Assembly: GCA_021811745.1 (NCBI GenBank)
Contig: JAJZNH010000966.1
Coordinates: 1-6,969 of the forward strand
Length of the DNA: 6,969 bases
Direction of reading: 5' to 3'
From: Acidobacteriota bacterium
Lineage (GTDB): Bacteria > Acidobacteriota > Terriglobia > Terriglobales > Acidobacteriaceae
Positions 1 through 5,944 of the stretch are shown here, in pieces. The position numbers were made by a program, and so were the translations under genes. Every line of letters starts with the position of its first letter. The first letter of the stretch is position 1. Below the pieces are notes generated by a model. It was not told the origin of the DNA, searched no databases, and saw nothing but the letters and a program-made list of their open reading frames with translations.

Positions 1-1438
1 TATCGACCGAGGGCGAAGTCTCGTTATCGGTTGGCTCATAATTACCTGCGGCGGGTGCGCTGTTGTCATCCGGATACTGGCCGGCCGAGTCGAAGAAGTC
101 GAGATTGATGCCGCTGGAGGCGCTATACGACGGATTGAATCCGTAATCGAAGAAATCGAGGTTGTGGGTGCTATCTGGAGCGACCAGCAGATGCTGGGCA
201 GCAACGACACCGCTCACATTCAGGAGCTCCACTTCGACGTTGGAAACGGTGGTGCCGGCGGGGTAGCCGGAGATATGGACCACCGAGGGGTATGGCTGGC
301 CTTCGCCGATATTACTCAGCGAGATCGGGCCGGTGTTGCACCAGGTGTCAGTTGCCGGGTTCGTGGTGGGATTCTCGACCCACTGATCGATGGTGCTGCT
401 GGTGCTGGAAGTGAATCCCGTACCAGCCGTGTAGCTGGCCACAATCGTGTAGAGACCCTGGGTCGAAAAGGTCGTGGTGCAGGTGGCCGTGCCGCCGACC
501 ACCGCTACCGCAGAGCAGCCTGAGATGGTTGAGCCGTTGGCGAAAAATGCGACAGTGCCGTCGGCGACAGTCGTTCCTGGGTTGGTCAGGTCGGAAACAT
601 TGGCCTTCAGGGTGACGCTGTTGCTGGTCGATGCGGGATTGGCGGTGGTGCTGGAGACCGAAGTGAAAGTGGTGTCCGAAGCAGCCGCGTTGAAGGTCAT
701 GGTGAGCGACCAGCTCGAAACGGTGATGGGATCGTTCGCCCCGTTGATGTCGTCGGTGAGAACGTACAGTGTCCAGGTGCCGTTCGGGTTGGTGTTGCCG
801 AAGACTCTTCCCAGCGTCGCACTTCCGTCGGTTTGCGGAACGGAATCGCCGTTGATATCGGAGGGCAGCGACGAGTAATCGGGACCGAAGGTGCTCAGCC
901 AATAGGAACTGGGCTCCACAGTCGTACTGCCGGTGTGCTGCCAGGCAGATCCCATGGGAGCCGCTGCGGCGCCATCCTGAACGGTGATGGTCACGTCGCT
1001 CAGGCCGGAGCCAGAGCCGCCAGAATCGTTGCCATCGACGCTGTCCCCGGTGCCGCCCAGAAGTACCAGTCTCTGGCCTTCGGGCCCAACCAGAACAAAG
1101 GAGCTATAGAACACGCTAAAGTTGTTTTCGGTAGCGTTGGCGATACCACTGGAAGTGACGCCATTCAGGGTGACGTTAATGGTCTTTACGGTGCCTGAAG
1201 CGCCGCTCACCGAAAGGGTGGACGAGGCCGATGCATTCGGGCCCGCGGCGCTGATCGACCCTCCGCCGCTGTAGGTGGTCTGGGCCTGTGCTTCGTGCGC
1301 GCCCGCGCACACCAGCAGCGCCGCTGCAGCCAGTACGGGCAGTAGATGTTCGAGGTGGAGATCACGCGCACAGATGATGAAGAGCGAAATCACGCGGCAA
1401 ACCATGCAGCGCAAAGGACGAACAACCAAAGCACGCAT
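1..1438 (-). CDS. Secreted P-domain-like / Ig-like repeat protein, 3' end beyond the left edge
   Basis: The frame is open for 479 codons from the ATG at 1438 to the window edge without a stop, so the C-terminus is missing. The start has a GGAG ribosome site six bases upstream; a second in-frame ATG at 1405 lacks one. Residues 1-30 are a long basic N-region. Residues 31-48 are hydrophobic (LLPVLAAAALLVCAG) and end in a signal-peptidase-like site near AQA 50-52. Residues about 58-250 resemble a proprotein-convertase P-domain module (LVGPEGQRLVLLGG near 116, NGTWTLYVLTDD near 219). Residues about 255-350 resemble a bacterial Big_3-type Ig-like domain (TVAFFANGSTI near 295). From about 367 a second P-domain-like module begins (SVVHISGYPAGTTVSNVEV). 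No catalytic domain is visible, although a protease or anchor domain could lie in the missing part. The composition is Ser/Thr/Gly/Asn-rich, as in exported beta proteins. An extracellular adhesive or structural role is inference. Confidence 0.85.
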   Translation of the reverse strand, partial: MRALVVRPLRCMVCRVISLFIICARDLHLEHLLPVLAAAALLVCAGAHEAQAQTTYSGGGSISAAGPNASASSTLSVSGASGTVKTINVTLNGVTSSGIANATENNFSVFYSSFVLVGPEGQRLVLLGGTGDSVDGNDSGGSGSGLSDVTITVQDGAAAAPMGSAWQHTGSTTVEPSSYWLSTFGPDYSSLPSDINGDSVPQTDGSATLGRVFGNTNPNGTWTLYVLTDDINGANDPITVSSWSLTMTFNAAASDTTFTSVSSTTANPASTSNSVTLKANVSDLTNPGTTVADGTVAFFANGSTISGCSAVAVVGGTATCTTTFSTQGLYTIVASYTAGTGFTSSTSSTIDQWVENPTTNPATDTWCNTGPISLSNIGEGQPYPSVVHISGYPAGTTVSNVEVELLNVSGVVAAQHLLVAPDSTHNLDFFDYGFNPSYSASSGINLDFFDSAGQYPDDNSAPAAGNYEPTDNETSPSVD

Positions 1439-1623
1439 CACATGCTCCAAAGACCAGAAACGACCAGCGACCGAATTGACTCAGTGGTAACGGAGAGTTC
1501 CGATCGCCTCCCGGTGGAACGCACTGGGGGCGTTCGCCCGGTTGGGTGCAGACTGGGAAATGAAGAGCCTGCGAAGGCCAGCACGCAGCTCGCCGGCAAG
1601 CGGGGGCAGAACAGTCAAAGCTT

Positions 1624-1641
1624 CCGATTTCTTCGAATCGG
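1624..1641. repeat. Inverted repeat / hairpin
   Basis: CCGATT and AATCGG form a perfect 6-bp stem around the 6-base loop TCTTCG. Neither strand shows a T-run after it, so it is not a standard intrinsic terminator. It overlaps the end of the 37-codon minus-strand frame (stop at 1615-1617). Confidence 0.4.
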
Positions 1642-1866
1642 CTTGAGTTTAGCAGCCCGGTTCCGGGGAAGTATCTGGAGGCCCGTCTGCTGCTGGATGC
1701 GTTCGGTCAATTGCATCTTGGCTTGCATAAGTAAAAGGGGAAAGCGACCGAGTTCGGAAAGACATAGTCAATCTCGCAGACCGGAGGTAGGGTGTCAATA
1801 AAAATCGATGTTCCGAACACTCCCGGCCTTGGCTGAGATGCTTCTGGCGATGATGCATGGGACGTC

Positions 1867-1888
1867 TTCCAGGCCAACAAGCCTGGAA
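1867..1888. repeat. Inverted repeat, 8-bp perfect stem
   Basis: TTCCAGGC (1867-1874) and GCCTGGAA (1881-1888) are exact reverse complements separated by CAACAA. No T-run follows on either strand. It lies about 130 bases beyond the putative C-terminal end of the transposase remnant, so it may be a leftover of an IS end or a structural element of a lost transcript. Its function is unknown. Confidence 0.45.
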
Positions 1889-2062
1889 ACGCGCGGTGCT
1901 GAACGCCGCTGTGCCGGCACGGTGACCAGGGCTCACCACTGCAAGCCGGGTTCCGAACCCTTTCCCCGAGCACAGGAAGCAGTTGGGACAGAAAGACCCA
2001 GAGCAAAGCGCCAGGAGTTCAGACTGAGAACTTGTTGAAGAAGTGCGGTGGCAGCGTGGCCG

Positions 2063-2320
2063 TAGGAGATCGTTGCGGCCCTTCACCAACACATGGCCCA
2101 GATAGCTCAGCTTCGGCTCCTTGCCGTGGCTTTTCCTGTAAAGCCTCGTGGTGGCATCGGTGGCCGAAGCATGCCTCACGTTGCTGCGCTTCTGGCCGTG
2201 GAAGTCACCGCTTGAGTCCTCCGGCCGCCATTAGGCTGGAAAGTCTTCTGCGAGGTCCAGGCCCGAATCAGCGTTCCATCTACCGTAAAAAGCTCATCAC
2301 TGATGCAGGTGTTCGCAGAA
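2063..2320 (-). pseudogene. Decayed IS5-family (IS1182-like) transposase remnant
   Basis: Two minus-strand frames together read as the middle of an IS5-family DDE transposase. The first, from about 2301 to 2220, gives SDELFTVDGTLIRAWTSQK and contains the VDGT motif that carries the first catalytic Asp (D at 2278-2280). The second, from about 2219 to 2063, gives DFHGQKRSN, then RLYRKSHGKEPKLSYLGHVL and GRND. That is the segment expected next in this family, usually followed by an insertion and then the second Asp region. The frames join near 2219-2236, so at least one frameshift is present. The usual N-terminal DUF772-like part cannot be recognised upstream of about 2310. Beyond 2063 the expected catalytic middle is missing. 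A short string PHFFNKFSV plus stop (to 2019) may be the original C-terminus, which would imply an internal deletion; that is weak. The gene is non-functional. The family assignment comes from remembered conserved motifs. Confidence 0.8.
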
Positions 2321-2724
2321 GGGTTGACCCCTGCAAAGGCACGGCGCAATCCAAGACGAAATCCGGCGACAGAAAGAGAACCAGCCGCGCCCGCGTTCAC
2401 CTTGCGCGGGTCCAGGGCAAGTGGTCGAGCCGGGAGAGATTCCCGACCGGATAGGAACTTGAAGCATGAAGCCAGCGAGTGAATCGCGAGAGTCTGGAGA
2501 CTCCTTCGTCCCCGAAGAGTCCAGCCAGGATTCCTTTACCAGATCCAAGTCTGATGCAGCCAGATACTTCTGGTGCTTCAGGCCCTCTTCCGAGGTGTTC
2601 GATTCCGGTATCTGCCTCGATTTTTCATCCATGCACTCTGTTCGCCTCACGACTTCGCTTTGCGTGACAGTCTACTCGGGACACATGGCCGCCATCGGAA
2701 GCGAGCATTGAGGCAGTATTGGCG
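2321..2724. other. Region without an intact gene between transposase remnant and tRNA terminator
   Basis: No protein is recognisable on either strand. The longest frames (minus 2297-2650, plus 2466-2711) have low-complexity, Ser/Arg-rich composition and no family resemblance. Structures seen are a bulged hairpin at 2494-2524 and a short stretch at 2422-2448 that partly resembles the 3' end of the nearby tRNA-Arg. The N-terminal part of the transposase would be expected here on the minus strand but is not detectable, so this DNA has either decayed beyond recognition or come from elsewhere. Confidence 0.45.
2494..2524. repeat. Bulged inverted repeat / strong hairpin
   Basis: The right arm CGAAGAGTCCAG (2513-2524) pairs fully with the left arm 2494-2508 once three bulged bases are allowed. 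That gives about 12 bp around a TCCC loop. A smaller palindrome, AGTCT-GG-AGACT, overlaps the left arm (2491-2502). There is no T-run on either side. It may be a remnant structure in decayed mobile DNA or part of an unrecognised RNA. Confidence 0.4.
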
Positions 2725-2762
2725 AAAAAATCAAAGCCGAGCGCATCAAGTTTCGCTCGGCT
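2725..2762 (-). terminator. Rho-independent terminator of tRNA-Arg
   Basis: Read on the minus strand, AGCCGAGCG and CGCTCGGCT form a perfect 9-bp GC-rich stem with a 10-base loop (AAACTTGATG). It is followed directly by TTGATTTTTT. It lies 28 bases past the CCA end of the tRNA. This is a textbook intrinsic terminator and shows that the tRNA is transcribed as its own unit rather than with the transposase remnant. Confidence 0.88.
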
Positions 2763-2790
2763 CATCACTGTATGATTCTATTGGTTTGAA

Positions 2791-2867
2791 TGGTGCGCCC
2801 GGAGAGATTCGAACTCCCGACCTACTGATTCGTAGTCAGTCGCTCTATCCAGCTGAGCTACGGGCGC
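2791..2867 (-). tRNA. tRNA-Arg (anticodon ACG)
   Basis: The minus strand folds into a complete cloverleaf of 77 bases including an encoded CCA (2791-2793). The acceptor stem GCGCCCG pairs with CGGGCGC, with discriminator A at 2794. The D arm is GCTC-AGCTGGATA-GAGC. The anticodon arm is ACTGA-CTACGAA-TCAGT, with ACG at loop positions 34-36. The T arm is GGGAG-TTCGAAT-CTCTC with one G-U pair. In bacteria ACG is the arginine anticodon whose A34 is converted to inosine by TadA to read CGU, CGC and CGA. The gene has its own promoter and terminator. It carries the 3' CCA in the DNA and shows no intron or mismatch. Confidence 0.97.
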
Positions 2868-2870
2868 ACA

Positions 2871-2888
2871 CTGCCCAAAGGCGGGCAG
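2871..2888 (-). other. Hairpin in the 5' leader of the tRNA-Arg transcript
   Basis: CTGCCC and GGGCAG form a 6-bp stem around GCCTTT. The hairpin ends 3 bases before the mature tRNA 5' end and lies within the predicted leader from the promoter at 2899-2928. It might affect RNase P access or leader removal; that is inference. Confidence 0.4.
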
Positions 2889-2898
2889 AACCAAAGAC

Positions 2899-2928
2899 AG
2901 ATTAGCAGGGATGGTTGGGAGGGCGCAA
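2899..2928 (-). promoter_or_regulatory. Sigma-70-type promoter of tRNA-Arg
   Basis: On the minus strand TTGCGC (2923-2928, four of six consensus bases) and TAATCT (2899-2904) are separated by 18 bases. Transcription would start near 2892, about 25 bases before the mature tRNA. Position and orientation fit the tRNA unit that ends at the terminator 2725-2762. Assigned by eye only. Confidence 0.5.
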
Positions 2929-3019
2929 TCTGCCGAAGCCGGACAAACGTGATTAGGAAATGAGTTGATCGGCGGCCTTTTTGTGCCGGAGGGCTCTTTC
3001 CCAGATGCTGTGAATACGG

Positions 3020-4390
3020 CTACTTTCCGTGCAGTTCGCTGAGCCAGTCCTGCAAGTGGCCCAGTGCGCGAAGCAGGTTCAGCCGGGCCTCGTCCAGCTT
3101 GAGTTGGGCGTCCAGGGCCTCCTCGTACTTCTGTTGTTGATTAATGAGCGCTCTTTGTTCATTCGTGGGGCTCATCTGAGGCTGAGACTTTGCCCCAGGT
3201 GAGCCACTTCCGCTGCCCACCTGCAATTGCGACTGCACGCTCTTCAATTCCTGTCCCGCGATCTCTTCATTGAGATTGGCAATCTCAGCCTGGGTGGCGA
3301 GCTCACGCAGCTGGGCGGTGAGCGCCGCAATTTGAGCGTTGTTTTGGTCCTGCGCCTGTTCGGCTTCGATCTTGGCGCGCAAAGCGTCGGCCGCCGACGC
3401 CCGGGCCCTGGCCCGGTAGGCGGGATTGAAGATGGGCAGATCGATGTTGATGCCTGAGCTGAAGTTGTTGGCGGGCAGGCTGCGCCCGTAATAGCTATTG
3501 ATGTCGTTCAAGACGGTGGTGTTGCGGTTGTAGATAACTCCGAAGGAAAACTCCGGCATCCATCGCCGTTCCTGATCGCCCCTGGCGGTCACTGCCTTGG
3601 ATTTCGCCAGCATCCGCGCCGAGTCCAGGCCGGGAGTTGGACGAGGTGGGGCGTTAGCCGCGATGGCCGGAATGGCGGGAATACTCGCGTGATCCGGGGT
3701 GATGGATTCGGGCGACAAACCGGTCAACCCGGCGATCTGTTTGGCCAGCGCGGAGGCGCGTGCTTCCAGGTGCTGGCGGTTCAGCTTGAGTTGCGCGGCC
3801 GTGAGTTGCGCGTGTAACAAGGTGAGCAGCGGATCGACGCCGGCTTCTGTCCTCTGCCGTTCGATGGCTACCAACCGGCGTGCATCGGCCTCCTGTTGGT
3901 GCGCGGCCTTCAATTCCCGATTCACGGTGTCCAGCTCGATAAATGCAGTGGAGGCATCGAGCGCCACCTGCTCGCGCGCGTCTTCAAGGGAGAGTTCCGC
4001 CGCCGCCAATCCGGCGCGCGCGGCCTGCATCTGGCGGATCATGGGCATACTGAAAGCCATGGATTGGATGGTTGCGTCGTAAAGCGTCGGCAAGGCGCCG
4101 GTAAAGCCAATCTCAGGGAATGCGGGGAGTCCGGAGCCGAAGGAGAGCGAGGGGATAAAGACGTCATGGCTCTCCTCCAACTGTGCGCCGGCCTTTTCCA
4201 CGTTGGCTTCAGCCAGTTGCACCGAGCTGCTGTTGCGCTGCGCCAGATTGACGATGGTCAACAGCGAAACCTGCGCCGGCGCCAGTGACGGCGCAGCCGC
4301 CAGCGCCAGACCGGCAAGGAGGGACGCCCAGAACTTGAACCGGTTGTCGCCGGGGCGGATTAGTGCACACTTTCCGCTAACGGTTGGCAT
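3020..4390 (-). CDS. TolC-family outer-membrane efflux protein
   Basis: This is the outer-membrane channel component of a tripartite efflux or type I secretion machine. From the preferred ATG at 4390 it has 456 residues, normal for the family. A signal peptide covers about 17-40 (FKFWASLLAGLALAAAP, cleavage near APA/Q). The mature part shows the two-fold OEP repeat: long amphipathic helices rich in Ala/Gln/Glu (about 46-75 and 130-240; second repeat from about 330) with beta segments FIPSLSFGSG and WMPEFSFGVIYN. A Gly/Ser/Pro-rich loop near 395-412 interrupts the last helices. The frame stays open to a GTG at 4600, which overlaps the adaptor stop by four bases and has AAGG upstream. That start would add 70 Cys-rich residues ahead of the signal peptide, which is unlikely in an exported protein, although translational coupling makes it possible. 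The ATG at 4390 has GGAG directly against it, so its ribosome site is also poor. The stop is TAG at 3020-3022. Confidence 0.93.
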   Translation of the reverse strand: MPTVSGKCALIRPGDNRFKFWASLLAGLALAAAPSLAPAQVSLLTIVNLAQRNSSSVQLAEANVEKAGAQLEESHDVFIPSLSFGSGLPAFPEIGFTGALPTLYDATIQSMAFSMPMIRQMQAARAGLAAAELSLEDAREQVALDASTAFIELDTVNRELKAAHQQEADARRLVAIERQRTEAGVDPLLTLLHAQLTAAQLKLNRQHLEARASALAKQIAGLTGLSPESITPDHASIPAIPAIAANAPPRPTPGLDSARMLAKSKAVTARGDQERRWMPEFSFGVIYNRNTTVLNDINSYYGRSLPANNFSSGINIDLPIFNPAYRARARASAADALRAKIEAEQAQDQNNAQIAALTAQLRELATQAEIANLNEEIAGQELKSVQSQLQVGSGSGSPGAKSQPQMSPTNEQRALINQQQKYEEALDAQLKLDEARLNLLRALGHLQDWLSELHGK

Positions 4391-4596
4391 CTCCAATGCC
4401 GCATGCTGAGATTCCTTCCTGACGAATGAGCCTCGCGGCGATCGCGGCATCATCCGGCAATGGCCGGAGATCGGGCGAAGGGCGCGGGCGCAAATGCTGC
4501 TGGCCTGGTTAGCGCCGGTCAGGCAGCCCGCGCAACTCCCAATACCCTGGCTAGGGGCCGGTCCGCCGATCCCCAACGCCTTTGTAAGCAAACCTC

Positions 4597-5835
4597 TCAC
4601 CGCTGAACCTTGATGGGCACGCCCGACTGCAGGGGCTGACCGTTGGTGGTTGTGGTCGCGACCCAGTCGCCCTGTTGAAGGCCTGAAAGAATGGGCACCT
4701 GCGTTAAAGTAGGCGTGCCGATGGTTACCGGAGCTCTCTGCAGGCTCCCATTCGTGATCTTGTAGACGTAATATTTACCGTTCTCTGCGTAGAGCGCCTC
4801 GCGCGGGACGCTCAAGGCATTCGGCGAGGTTGATGTGGTGACCGCGATGGTGACATTGGTGTCTGGCAGCAGGCCAGCTTCGGGGCTATCGATGGCCACC
4901 AGCGCTTCACCCACCGTGCGCGTGCCGTAGATGACAACGTTAGCCGGCATCCGTTCGACGTGGCCCTGCCACACATGGTTGGGCCTTGCGTCCCACCGGA
5001 TCACAGCCTTTTGTCCCACGGCCAGCCGTCCTAAATCCGGCTCGTCAAAGTAGGCCCGCACGCGCAGATGCTTGAGGTTCGCCATCTCAAGCAGCAATGA
5101 GCCCGCCGCAACGAACTGGGTGGGAACGACATCGAGGTTGTATACCGTGCCCCGGATGGGCGCGCGTATGGTCGTTTGTGCCTCCACCTGGCGCGCGGCT
5201 GTCAGGCTGGCTTCAGCGCCGGCAACGGCTGCCTCTGCTCTTGCCACCTCATCGGAGGAGTAGCGGCTGCGCGCACTTGTTTCCGCGGCGCTCAAGGTGG
5301 TTTGCGCGATCTTAAGCTGCAACCGCGCTTGCGCCACCTCGTCCGGAGAGGCAGCGCCGGTGGAAACCAGTTTGGTCAGCGCATTCAGATTGTGTTGTGC
5401 CTGATCAAGCTGCAAGCGATCGGCGGCAATTTCCGCTGCCGCCGCCTGGCGCTCCTGCTGAGTGCCGTTGTGGGTCACCGCATAGAGCGCGGCTTGGGCG
5501 GCCCTGAGCGCACTTTCAGCGCTGGCGACATGAGCACGCGCCTGCACGTCATCCAGCACCACCAGCACTTTGCCGGCCGGAACCACGTCGCCGGGCTGCA
5601 CATAAACGGATTTCACAGTCGTCGAAATGGGGCTGTAGAACTGATAGTTCACCTCTGGTTCAACATGTCCATTGGTATTGACGGTGACCACCAGGGTTTG
5701 GCGCTCGGCCTGGGCAGCGCGTATAGGCAAGTGTTGGCGCAATAGATATCGCGCCGTGAAGAACACGCCGACAATCACCGCCGCCGCAACCAACCATCGC
5801 CAGGGTCGGCGCGCTCGCTCTCTTCCTTCAGCCAT
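4597..5835 (-). CDS. HlyD/MFP-family periplasmic adaptor subunit
   Basis: This is the membrane-fusion component that links an inner-membrane pump to a TolC-like channel. It has 412 residues. After a basic N-terminus, one membrane anchor spans about 13-31 (WRWLVAAAVIVGVFFTARYL). The first lipoyl half is near 65-97 (VKSVYVQPGDVVPAGKVLVV). A long Ala/Gln/Glu-rich helical hairpin follows at about 99-220. The second lipoyl half is at 222-252 (IRAPIRGTVYNLDVVPTQFV), then the beta-barrel (about 255-335) and a membrane-proximal domain ending at 412 (ALYAENGKYYVYKI near 347). The order and length match MacA/HlyD-type adaptors that work with ABC pumps, but RND adaptors are similar and the substrate cannot be read from sequence. 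The start ATG is preceded by AGGTGA at very short spacing. The TolC-family gene follows directly on the same strand, and a weak promoter lies at 5852-5881. No pump gene adjoins it. Confidence 0.93.
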   Translation of the reverse strand: MAEGRERARRPWRWLVAAAVIVGVFFTARYLLRQHLPIRAAQAERQTLVVTVNTNGHVEPEVNYQFYSPISTTVKSVYVQPGDVVPAGKVLVVLDDVQARAHVASAESALRAAQAALYAVTHNGTQQERQAAAAEIAADRLQLDQAQHNLNALTKLVSTGAASPDEVAQARLQLKIAQTTLSAAETSARSRYSSDEVARAEAAVAGAEASLTAARQVEAQTTIRAPIRGTVYNLDVVPTQFVAAGSLLLEMANLKHLRVRAYFDEPDLGRLAVGQKAVIRWDARPNHVWQGHVERMPANVVIYGTRTVGEALVAIDSPEAGLLPDTNVTIAVTTSTSPNALSVPREALYAENGKYYVYKITNGSLQRAPVTIGTPTLTQVPILSGLQQGDWVATTTTNGQPLQSGVPIKVQR

Positions 5836-5851
5836 TCACCTAACCAGGGTC

Positions 5852-5881
5852 AGTATATAAGACTCGAAGAGAAGCGTTTAA
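5852..5881 (-). promoter_or_regulatory. Candidate promoter of the adaptor/TolC operon
   Basis: On the minus strand a good -10 box, TATACT (5852-5857, five of six consensus bases), lies 18 bases from a weak -35, TTAAAC (5876-5881). Transcription would begin near 5845, only about 10 bases before the adaptor ATG at 5835, so the leader would be very short. No operator palindrome is obvious. Confidence 0.4.
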
Positions 5882-5906
5882 GACGCGGGAAAATACATGG
5901 TATGCC

Positions 5907-5938
5907 TTGGCGGGGTGGGGCCCTCCGGCCCGTACAAT
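5907..5938 (+). promoter_or_regulatory. Candidate promoter of queF, possibly giving a leaderless message
   Basis: TACAAT at 5933-5938 matches five of six -10 consensus bases and ends 6 bases before the queF ATG at 5945. Transcription would therefore start at or next to the A of the start codon. A TTGGCG at 5907-5912 could be the -35, but the 20-base spacing is long. The spacer contains a small palindrome, GGGCC-CTCC-GGCCC (5918-5931). No Shine-Dalgarno sequence precedes 5945, in keeping with a leaderless start. Confidence 0.33.
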
Positions 5939-5944
5939 ACGCCT

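Larger units (their letters stand above)
1439..2062. other. Region without an intact gene, upstream of the secreted-protein gene
   Basis: No frame here has convincing coding character. Open frames of 100-180 codons exist on the minus strand (for example 1707-2006), but they are Cys/Pro/Arg-rich and match nothing I recognise. Two good hairpins are visible: 1624-1641, a 6-bp stem with loop TCTTCG, and 1867-1888, an 8-bp perfect stem with loop CAACAA. Neither is followed by a T-run. A minus-strand frame of 37 codons lies at 1615-1728. The part next to 1438 must contain the leader of the secreted-protein gene, but I see no clear sigma-70 promoter. A TTGACA-like hexamer on the minus strand at 1793-1798 lacks a good partner. 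The stretch is best read as intergenic DNA, partly decayed and possibly related to the adjoining transposase remnant. Confidence 0.5.

Noticed and set aside
348..902. 184-codon minus-strand frame and several plus-strand frames across 164-1198
   Set aside because: They lie within the secreted-protein gene, which reads through in one frame for 479 codons with coherent domains. The others are His/Arg- or Gly/Arg-rich shadows.
1439..1800. Cyclic-di-GMP (GEMM) riboswitch upstream of the secreted-protein gene
   Set aside because: The conserved GEMM core sequences are not present on the minus strand in this leader.
1649..2179. 176-codon minus-strand frame taken as a complete protein
   Set aside because: Only its first 50 or so residues are transposase-like. 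The remainder is out-of-frame or unrelated sequence with no family resemblance, so it is treated as part of a pseudogene region.
2592..2608. GTTCGATTCCGG stretch resembling a tRNA T arm
   Set aside because: The flanking bases do not pair into a 5-bp stem and no other tRNA arm is present around it.
2573..2905. 110-codon plus-strand frame containing GAPGEIRTPDLLIRSQS
   Set aside because: This string is the well-known false translation of the antisense strand of a tRNA gene. The frame runs across tRNA-Arg.
2940..3019. Intrinsic terminator for the efflux operon at the GGCGGCC-TTTTT stretch
   Set aside because: The T-run is on the plus strand with no adjacent matching stem, and the minus strand shows no GC stem followed by T residues.
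5836..5944. preQ1 riboswitch upstream of queF
   Set aside because: No preQ1-I type hairpin with an A-rich tail, nor a larger preQ1-II or III fold, can be drawn in the short divergent region. The likely transcription start leaves no leader to hold one.
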